A stretch of 13,476 bases of DNA from JBHELG01 sp046263195 (lineage in GTDB: Bacteria > Actinomycetota > Nitriliruptoria > Nitriliruptorales > JAHWKO01). The DNA is taken from assembly GCA_046263195.1 (NCBI GenBank), contig JBHELG010000103.1, forward strand, positions 1 through 13,476, written 5' to 3'. Below the pieces are notes generated by a model. That model saw only the letters and a program-made list of their open reading frames with translations. It ran no database searches and was not told the DNA's origin. Made by a program: the position numbers and the translations under genes. Position 1 is the first letter of the stretch. The number at the start of each line of letters is the position of its first letter. Below are positions 6,646 to 12,047 of the stretch, one piece after another.

Positions 6646-7356
6646 ATGGTGGAGGGCCATGAACGCTTCGAGGAGCTCGCTCTCCAGCACGTCCTGGGTG
6701 GCCTGAGCTCTTCCAACGCCGCAATCTTCCGGGCCCATCTCGTCGAGTGCCGGGACTGTCGCCTCCGTGTGGCGGAGTTGCGAGACATGGCGGCGGAGCT
6801 GGCGGCGACGGAACGCGAGGAGCGCCGGCGATCCGCGGTTGCGACTCAGGTTGCTCGCGAGGAGGGGACCAGCGAAGAGCCTCGTTCCTGGTTGCCGTGG
6901 TCGTCGCCGCGCTGGGCGATGCTTGCGCTCGTTCTCGCAGCCATCATCGTCGTCGTACTGTTGTTTTGGAATTACCATCTGCGACGCGTAACCGGCCAGT
7001 ATGCGGCTGAAGTCGAACGTCAGGCGGGGGTTTTCGAGGTGCTCGCTTCCGGCGAGCCGCTTCCCGTCCAGACCCGGGAGGGCGTGCGAGGGATAGCCGC
7101 GATCCGCGACGGCAATGTGGCGCTGGACCTGTTACGACTGCCAACGCTGGCGGAGGCGCAGATCGCCATCTGGGTCGTCCCCGCCCAGCTCGAGGGCCCG
7201 GAAGAGATCGCCCAGCTTCCCAAGAACGGCCAGTTGGCGGCCGTCGTCGAAGTCGGCGGTGCGGACACCGTACTTGTCACCTTGGAGCAGAACGATCACT
7301 ATCCGCGTACCCCAGGTGATCGCGTGCTGGCGAGCATTCCCATCCACCTCAATTGA
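6646..7356 (+). CDS. Membrane anti-sigma factor, RskA-like, with zinc-binding N-terminus
   Basis: The 236-aa protein has the anti-sigma architecture. A cytoplasmic N-terminal anti-sigma domain carries the H-x3-C-x2-C zinc motif (H31, C35, C38 in HLVECRDC). One membrane helix follows (about 91-108, MLALVLAAIIVVVLLFW), then an extracytoplasmic RskA-type domain (about 115-236). Such proteins hold an ECF sigma factor inactive until a signal triggers proteolysis in or near the membrane. No sigma factor gene is adjacent: lgt lies upstream and tRNA-Val downstream, so the partner is unknown. The start ATG at 6646 has no ribosome binding site but an appropriately placed -10, so it may be leaderless. 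The GGAGGG at 6651 belongs to an out-of-frame 16-codon ORF and does not indicate another start for this protein. Codon use matches the neighbours. Confidence 0.86.
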   Translation: MVEGHERFEELALQHVLGGLSSSNAAIFRAHLVECRDCRLRVAELRDMAAELAATEREERRRSAVATQVAREEGTSEEPRSWLPWSSPRWAMLALVLAAIIVVVLLFWNYHLRRVTGQYAAEVERQAGVFEVLASGEPLPVQTREGVRGIAAIRDGNVALDLLRLPTLAEAQIAIWVVPAQLEGPEEIAQLPKNGQLAAVVEVGGADTVLVTLEQNDHYPRTPGDRVLASIPIHLN

Positions 7357-7489
7357 GGGCAAGGGCGCCGGCCGCGCTCGACTTGATGGGTGGCGTGCCT
7401 CTGCACCGTTTCGCGTGTCTGGCTGGTCGTGCGATGCGGGGCCGGCTTCGATACGCTGCCGGTTGCCGAAGCTCAACTCCTTGTCCTCC

Positions 7490-7561
7490 GGGCGCGTAGC
7501 TCAGTGGGAGAGCGCTGTCTTCACACGGCAGAGGTCGATGGTTCGATACCGTCCGCGCCCA
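7490..7561 (+). tRNA. tRNA-Val (anticodon CAC)
   Basis: A full cloverleaf can be drawn. The acceptor stem is GGGCGCG (7490-7496) with CGCGCCC (7554-7560), with discriminator A at 7561. The D arm is GCTC/GAGC with loop AGTGGGA. The anticodon arm is CTGTC/GGCAG with loop TTCACAC, giving anticodon CAC, which reads GUG valine codons. The T arm is GATGG/CCGTC around TTCGATA. The CCA end is not encoded (CCC follows). Length is 72 nt. Confidence 0.96.
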
Positions 7562-7590
7562 CCCGTGCCAGGCCCCTGTCGACACGGGCC
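7562..7590 (+). terminator. Possible hairpin terminator after tRNA-Val
   Basis: CCCGTG (7562-7567) can pair with CACGGG (7583-7588), and an overlapping alternative pairs GGCCC (7571-7575) with GGGCC (7586-7590). CTTCGTCT follows rather than a clean T-run. The position right after the tRNA is what makes it plausible. Confidence 0.35.
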
Positions 7591-7748
7591 TTCGTCTCCC
7601 GCCGGATGCCCAGGTCAGCGCGGGTCTTCGTGGCCCTAACGGCTCTCGTCGTCTCGGGGCTGTCCCTGGCACCCGATATGCGCCGTATTGGCCCTAATAG
7701 GTGACGGAGGCGCAGTAGCAAGACCAAGCATTAGAAGAGAAATCACTC

Positions 7749-7847
7749 ATGGCCACGGACCAAATAACAGGTAAACACGACATCAATCCAGACGATAGGA
7801 CATCGCATCGGCTGATTTTTCAGCCAGGTGCCGTTTTTCGACCGTGA
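7749..7847 (+). CDS. Possible 32-aa small ORF in low-GC DNA
   Basis: The ATG at 7749 opens a 33-codon frame ending in TGA, encoding MATDQITGKHDINPDDRT followed by SHRLIFQPGAVFRP. A weak purine stretch (AGAAGAGAAA) lies upstream. The composition is polar and not of the low-complexity type typical of chance frames here, but the codons are AT-richer than the host's. It could be a small acquired gene or the truncated start of a larger one. I recognise no family. Confidence 0.2.
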   Translation: MATDQITGKHDINPDDRTSHRLIFQPGAVFRP

Positions 7848-7967
7848 CGTCTATTACAAGCAGGCATCGTCCCCCTTCCAGCGTCCAGCCTTTTGCCCGC
7901 TACCACTGCTCGCGTCAGTGCCTGAGAGCCGGATTTGGCGGTGGTTCCACGGGCAGCATCAACTGGC

Positions 7968-8504
7968 TTATTCCACCTTCCGTTCCGCTTCACGCAAGGT
8001 GCTGAGGGTGCGCTTCACTTCGGTGCGCAACTTCCCCAATGTCTTGTCGTTGTTCTGGTTGCGCTCGGCAGCTAGAAGCTTTCCATGAGCGTTGGTGTAC
8101 TCGCTGTAGGCCGCCAGCCATTGGACTTTGAAACTCGCTTCTTCCTCCGACATGACACGCGTGAAGAGGTCGCGGTCGTGGCCGGGTAGGGGGTCTTTGG
8201 CACGCATCCACCGACGGGCAGCGGAGGCCTCCACGACGACTCGGGGGGCGATTTGGACCTCCGCGCCCCGGCTGGTGGGGAACATGAGGTAGAGCGGCGA
8301 GCACTCGAGGGCTGCGGCGAGCTCGAGCGCTTCGTCGAGCCCTATTCCCCGCTGGCCCGTCTCGATGTGGTTCAGCGTCGCCGGTTCCATCTCGACTCCG
8401 AGGTCGGCGAGGCGGCGCACCACCTCACGCTGAGACCATCCGAGCGCTTCCCGCACCGCTCTGAGTTGTGGTCCGAACACTTCTGATGATTTGGCTGCAG
8501 CCAC
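7968..8504 (-). CDS. XRE-family helix-turn-helix transcriptional regulator
   Basis: A 178-aa putative DNA-binding regulator. The Cro/CI-type HTH covers about residues 12-66 (QLRAVREALGWSQREVVRRL through LAAALECSPLYLMFP), with the recognition-helix region ending in LNHIETGQRGIG. The C-terminal half (about 85-178) is helical and charged, with many Glu, Arg and Lys, and is probably for dimerisation or effector contact. I chose the GTG at 8504 because AGGAG lies 8 nt upstream (8513-8517, minus strand). An ATG at 8549 in the same frame would add an Arg-rich 15-residue leader without a good ribosome binding site. The gene sits alone in gene-poor DNA to the right of a tRNA gene, a typical place for regulators left by integrative elements. 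Its target is unknown; such regulators often control their own promoter. Confidence 0.85.
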   Translation of the reverse strand: MAAAKSSEVFGPQLRAVREALGWSQREVVRRLADLGVEMEPATLNHIETGQRGIGLDEALELAAALECSPLYLMFPTSRGAEVQIAPRVVVEASAARRWMRAKDPLPGHDRDLFTRVMSEEEASFKVQWLAAYSEYTNAHGKLLAAERNQNNDKTLGKLRTEVKRTLSTLREAERKVE

Positions 8505-8972
8505 CGCGGTTGCTCCTGTCTTGTCCCTCTGCCGGCGTCGTGTCCGCACGACCGGAGAACGGCGCGACCGGTCACCGATGAGGCGGGGACGCTACGACCA
8601 CAGCAAAGGCCGCCGGCACGAAGCCCTGCGGGCTTGACTTGCCCTCGCCCAGCCGCCCCATCGCGGCCCCCGCCCGCATGCGCGGACGCAACTCGTTCCT
8701 CTGGCGCCGACCTGTCGTCGGTTTTCAGAGCGTGACAATAGCCCAGCACGCCGTCACGTGAGCGGCTGATTCTGGGGCAAGGTCCCGTGCGCAGGCGAGG
8801 ACGCGACAACAAGACGCCTCGTTCCATTTTTCCGTGTTACTCCCAAGGCGAGGCAACCGCAACGCTCCTCGGTGACGAATAGATACCACCGGCTCCCGCT
8901 GCGGGTTCTGATCCAGGGCGACGAGCGCCGACGGGCCACGAAGCGACATGGTCGGGCAGAGGATGCGGCACC

Positions 8973-9188
8973 ATGAACAACTATGACGCCCTACCCGGGG
9001 CCCGTGTGCCGTGGTCTGATCAGGCAGGAACGGGCAAATCGGGCGTACAGCCACGCTCCGTCCCGGAACGAAAGAACGATGCTAAACGCCGCCGGGCTCG
9101 GGCTCGCGCAACCCACGAACGCTGGCGACGACAACATCTGCAACAGGTCGCGTCGGTCGAGGATCAGCGGAGCGCACGCGGCGATTGA
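8973..9188 (+). CDS. Doubtful 71-aa basic ORF
   Basis: The ATG at 8973 has GAGG about 10 nt upstream. The product is strongly basic in its second half (KRRRARARATHERWRRQHL) and then turns acidic. Third-position GC is about 60% by hand count, below that expected for genes in this genome. It could be a small DNA-binding protein, a fragment, or chance. I recognise no family. Confidence 0.2.
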   Translation: MNNYDALPGARVPWSDQAGTGKSGVQPRSVPERKNDAKRRRARARATHERWRRQHLQQVASVEDQRSARGD

Positions 9189-9493
9189 AAAGGGGGACTA
9201 TCGGGCGATAGGGGAAAAGAAGGCAAGGCGGCCTCACCGATGCCCGCGAGCCTATTGCCAAGTCGCGGGGCGTTGTCTCAGCACGGTAGGCAGGAGTCCT
9301 CGCGACGGTTCCGGCTGCAAAGGCCCTGCGCGCGTCCGCCGAGTGTCGTCTCCCCAGCCGCAGCGGCGAGAAATTCCGCCAACTCCTGGCGATTCGTCCT
9401 CACCCGGTGGAGAATGCCTGAGTTTGGTCGCGCCGGAACGCCGGGCGAAGAGTGGGACGGTCGCGCTGTGCCCGTGGCCGTACGCACGGGCAG

Positions 9494-9510
9494 GCCGGCC
9501 GTAGGCCGGC
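9494..9510 (+). promoter_or_regulatory. Perfect 7-bp hairpin upstream of the 94-aa gene
   Basis: GCCGGCC (9494-9500) and GGCCGGC (9504-9510) form a stem around a GTA loop, followed by a G-rich run. It lies 17 nt before the ribosome binding site of the gene at 9539. Without a T-run it is more likely a leader element, insulator or operator-like palindrome than a terminator. Confidence 0.35.
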
Positions 9511-9538
9511 GGGGGGCGGGTGGTACTAAGGAGAAGCG

Positions 9539-9823
9539 ATGGCTGACCGACTGCCTGAGATCAAACGGGAACTCGCCCAGATCTATACCGTGGGCGGCTA
9601 TGCGGCGGGCAGCGCTGGCCCCTATCCGTTGGGCCAGATGGACTGGCTTGTCGACGAGGTCGAGCGCCTGCGGGAGGCAATCCAACGGCATCGAGTTGCC
9701 ATCGAGAACGGGTTGGACGCCCTCAGCGCGGGCGACGGCTGGGACGAAGTGATGAAGGTCTACGACGGAGCCAACGATCGACTGTGGGCCGCGAGCGCCG
9801 CGGAGGAAGATGTCAGCACTTGA
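9539..9823 (+). CDS. Hypothetical 94-aa protein
   Basis: I do not recognise this family. The ATG at 9539 is preceded by AAGGAG with a 5-nt gap, one of the best ribosome binding sites in the window, so expression is likely. The product is soluble and mostly helical: an amphipathic start (RLPEIKRELAQIYTV), a glycine-rich turn (GGYAAGSAGPYPLG), then a long helix (DWLVDEVERLREAIQRHRVAIENGLDAL) and an acidic end. It has no signal peptide, membrane segment or cysteines. It stands at the right edge of the gene-poor region, converges on 6-phosphogluconolactonase and is not in an operon with it, so context gives no function. Confidence 0.75.
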   Translation: MADRLPEIKRELAQIYTVGGYAAGSAGPYPLGQMDWLVDEVERLREAIQRHRVAIENGLDALSAGDGWDEVMKVYDGANDRLWAASAAEEDVST

Positions 9824-9865
9824 CGCAGGCGACGCCTTCGATGGCGGCATCGTAGTTTCAGCTGG

Positions 9866-10546
9866 TCATGCCGCAGCGGAGGAGTCGGCAACGACGAGGG
9901 CACGCTCACGGGGGATCAGGCCAGCCGGAATGGACGGATCTCCGGCCACCAGCCGGCGTAGGGCGCTCGCCTTGCTCTCACCGGCCACGAGCCACAGGAC
10001 CCGCCGAGCCCGGCTCAGGGCAGGGTAGGTGAGTGTCAAACGACGACGGTCCTTGTACGGGAGCGTGACAGCGACGTCGCGGTCATCAACCTCGAGGACC
10101 GGGTCGCCAGGGACCAGCGAGGCGGTGTGCCCGTCTTCGCCGAGACCGAGATGAACAACGTCGAGGACGCAAGGATCGCCACACACGTTGCGCAGTTCCT
10201 GCTCGTAGCGGAGAGCTGCCAGGCTGGGATCCGGGAGCATGACTGGCATGGGGTGGACGTTCGCGGCAGGGATAGGCACCCGGTCCAGCAACTGCCGACG
10301 CAACGAGGTGAGGTTGCGGTCCGGGTGCCCCGGGGGGCAGATGCGTTCATCCGTTTGGAAGACGTGTAGTTTGCGCCACGGCAGCGGGCTGGTACTCAAT
10401 GCGGTGAACATCACCTGCGGTGTGCTGCCGCCGCTGAGAGCAAGGGCGCACCCACCCCTGTCGCTCACCGCCTCGTGCACCAGACGAGCCAGATGCTCAG
10501 CCGCGACCTCCCCCAGCTGACAGGGCTCGGCGACTTCGATTGCCAT
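9866..10546 (-). CDS. pgl: 6-phosphogluconolactonase
   Basis: The enzyme hydrolyses 6-phosphogluconolactone to 6-phosphogluconate, the second step of the oxidative pentose phosphate pathway, in the cytoplasm. The 226-aa length fits the DevB/Pgl type. Motifs are LALSGGSTP (35-43), VFQTDER (62-68), DVVHLGLGEDGHTASL (129-144) and R-R-L-T-L-T-Y (168-174), as expected for the glucosamine-6-phosphate isomerase/6-phosphogluconolactonase fold. The GLGEDGHTASL form favours lactonase over deaminase. The ATG at 10546 is chosen because homologous sequence begins there (MAIEVAEP). It has no clear ribosome binding site, and an in-frame GTG at about 10585 with GAGGA upstream is an alternative. No zwf or opcA gene is next to it; the neighbours are unrelated, so it appears detached from the usual pentose phosphate cluster. 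Confidence 0.92.
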   Translation of the reverse strand: MAIEVAEPCQLGEVAAEHLARLVHEAVSDRGGCALALSGGSTPQVMFTALSTSPLPWRKLHVFQTDERICPPGHPDRNLTSLRRQLLDRVPIPAANVHPMPVMLPDPSLAALRYEQELRNVCGDPCVLDVVHLGLGEDGHTASLVPGDPVLEVDDRDVAVTLPYKDRRRLTLTYPALSRARRVLWLVAGESKASALRRLVAGDPSIPAGLIPRERALVVADSSAAA

Positions 10547-10668
10547 CCCATGAGGGGAGGGCGGTTCTGCGTCTCGTGGTGACCTCACCGTGTGCCTATC
10601 CTCGTCCCAACCAGGAGCGGATTCTCCCCAAGCTCGATCGGGCGGCAGCGACACTCCGTCTCCCGCTC

Positions 10669-10674
10669 TAGGCT
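10669..10674 (+). promoter_or_regulatory. Possible -10 element for a leaderless lipoprotein transcript
   Basis: TAGGCT fits the loose TANNNT pattern and ends 6 nt before the GTG at 10681. No Shine-Dalgarno sequence precedes that GTG. The arrangement repeats the one seen at the anti-sigma gene, but the match is short. Confidence 0.3.
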
Positions 10675-10680
10675 CGCCTG

Positions 10681-12039
10681 GTGTTCGAAGGAGCTCGTGC
10701 CGCCTGCCGGCTGTTCGTGGTTCGAGGCGCGGGCGTCCTGATACTTCTCGCGCTGACGGCCTGCGCTGGCCGTATCACCTCTCCACCCGTGGGCGATGCG
10801 GAACAGGCCCAGGTGAAGGTGACTAGGCCTGATAGTCCGACGCCGCCCCCACCGGTCCCGGAGCGCGAGGGGCTGCAGGATGCGCTCGACGCGGTCGCGG
10901 CTGCGTTTCTCGCGAAGGATGCTGCAGCGCTGCGCCCGTGGCTTTCCGATCCCGACTCGCTCTTCGGCCGTCGCTGGCTCGCCCGGGCGGAGAACCTGCG
11001 GGACGTGCCCTTGAAGACGTACAGGCTCGAGCTCGACCCGTCCCTGCCCGACCTCACGAGCGCAGCGGTGCGGGCACGCCATGGCCCGACCGCCCAGGTC
11101 GTCTATGTCGTCGAGAAGCACGCACTGGAGGGTTTCGACGGCGACGGGCCGGCCGAGGAGGATCTCTTCCTCACCGTGGTTCGCCTTCCAGGCAACGAAC
11201 CCGTGCGGAGCTGGCGAATCGTCGGGGACGTCGACGCCGAGCCGCTCGGGCTCGTCAGCGTGGACCACCTCTGGGACCATGGACCCGTCGTCGTTCATCG
11301 GGCGGGAGGCTTCCTCGCACTCAGTCATCCCGGCAATGCCCAGGTCGCGAGGCTCGTCCTCGACGAGGCCTCTGCCGCCCGGGCGGTCATGAGCGCACAC
11401 TGGACGCTTCCCTGGAGTGGCAACGTTCCCCTCGTCATCCCTCGCGATGAGCGAGAGCTGCGCGAGCTCCTCCACGTGACGTTCGACCTTTCGACTTTCG
11501 TGGCCTTCGCCACGGCCACCCCCTCGGGAGAGCTCGGCGAGTTTCGCCTCAGCGGCGCCCGTGTCGTCTTGAACACCGAGCGCTTTCTGGCCAGCCCGGC
11601 CGAGACTCGACGTCGCATCCTCGCGCACGAGCTCCTGCACGTCGCCACGAGACCCCACTCGGGTCCGACCATGCCGTCCTGGGTGGAGGAAGGACTTGCG
11701 CAACGGCTCGGCGAGCAGGATTCGACGACCGGGACCGACCTACTCAGGGCAGCCACTGCCGGGGGATTTGCGGGCCGCCCACCGGAGGACGCCGCCTTCA
11801 CCAGGGGTCCGCCCGACCGGATCTTCCTCAGCTACCAGCTCGCGTGGAGCTTCGCCGATTTCCTGGCCGATGCCTACGGGGAGACGGCGTTGGCACGCTT
11901 CTACGCCGAACTCGGACGAGGATCCGTCGGGAAACCTGGTCGCGTCCACTATCACGTGGACCGCGCCGCGCGTCTCGTTTTCGGGGCGTCCCTCCGTGAC
12001 CTCGAAGCGGCTTGGGCACGCCGTTTACGTGGCGCATGA
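10681..12039 (+). CDS. Lipoprotein with HExxH metallopeptidase-like domain (peptidase MA-like)
   Basis: A 452-aa predicted secreted lipoprotein. The N-terminus has basic residues, a hydrophobic core and a lipobox LTAC with Cys28, so Lgt should lipidate it and anchor it outside the membrane. A Pro-rich linker (51-60) follows. Residues about 63-185 form an alpha/beta region that may be NTF2- or SnoaL-like. The C-terminal half holds AHELLHVAT with HELLH at 316-320 and WVEEGLAQ at 334-341, the expected first zinc site and downstream glutamate ligand of gluzincin peptidases, then a helical end (SYQLAWSFADFLADAYG). Protease activity is inferred from these residues; no substrate is known. The GTG at 10681 is preceded by no ribosome binding site. 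It ends 8 nt before the convergent antiporter gene's stop. Confidence 0.86.
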   Translation: MFEGARAACRLFVVRGAGVLILLALTACAGRITSPPVGDAEQAQVKVTRPDSPTPPPPVPEREGLQDALDAVAAAFLAKDAAALRPWLSDPDSLFGRRWLARAENLRDVPLKTYRLELDPSLPDLTSAAVRARHGPTAQVVYVVEKHALEGFDGDGPAEEDLFLTVVRLPGNEPVRSWRIVGDVDAEPLGLVSVDHLWDHGPVVVHRAGGFLALSHPGNAQVARLVLDEASAARAVMSAHWTLPWSGNVPLVIPRDERELRELLHVTFDLSTFVAFATATPSGELGEFRLSGARVVLNTERFLASPAETRRRILAHELLHVATRPHSGPTMPSWVEEGLAQRLGEQDSTTGTDLLRAATAGGFAGRPPEDAAFTRGPPDRIFLSYQLAWSFADFLADAYGETALARFYAELGRGSVGKPGRVHYHVDRAARLVFGASLRDLEAAWARRLRGA

Positions 12040-12047
12040 ACGAGGAC

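Larger units (their letters stand above)
7562..7967. other. Gene-poor, partly low-GC stretch between tRNA-Val and the XRE gene
   Basis: GC falls to about 48% over 7701-7800, well below the flanking genes. The stretch holds a perfect hairpin GGCTGA-TTTT-TCAGCC (7810-7825) and a T5 run at 7834-7838, and the word TGGCCCTAA occurs twice (near 7629 and 7688). I see no integrase, no transposase end and no copy of the tRNA 3' end that would mark an attachment site. It looks like inserted or decaying DNA. Confidence 0.45.
8505..9538. other. About 1 kb without a convincing gene
   Basis: Several frames are open here, but none has a strong ribosome binding site, a family signature and host-like third-position GC together. 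A 6-bp hairpin AAGCCC-TGC-GGGCTT (8621-8635) and an inverted pair GCCTCG/CGAGGC (near 8815 and 8849) are visible. The stretch resembles decayed coding sequence or an old insertion. Two low-quality candidates are a 71-aa frame (8973-9188) and the minus-strand frames over 8725-9054. Confidence 0.45.

Noticed and set aside
7530..7561. Possible att site at the tRNA 3' end
   Set aside because: I found no second copy of this segment in the window; a copy beyond the window cannot be excluded.
7390..7704. ORFs crossing tRNA-Val on both strands
   Set aside because: They read through a complete tRNA gene and have no ribosome binding site or domain.
7828..8088. 86-aa plus-strand ORF
   Set aside because: No ribosome binding site, and its second half is antisense to the XRE gene.
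8761..8776. GGCTGATTCTGG near 8764-8775, like the 5' end of tmRNA
   Set aside because: The match stops there: no following TTTCGACA, no tag reading frame, and no matching 3' acceptor or T arm downstream.
8983..9504. 173-aa plus-strand ORF in the gene-poor region
   Set aside because: Composition is Arg/Pro/Ser-rich as in chance frames of GC-rich DNA, with no ribosome binding site or recognisable domain.
9278..9850. 190-aa minus-strand ORF
   Set aside because: It is antisense to the 94-aa gene, which has a strong ribosome binding site. A helix-like stretch near 9370-9430 is interesting but unsupported.
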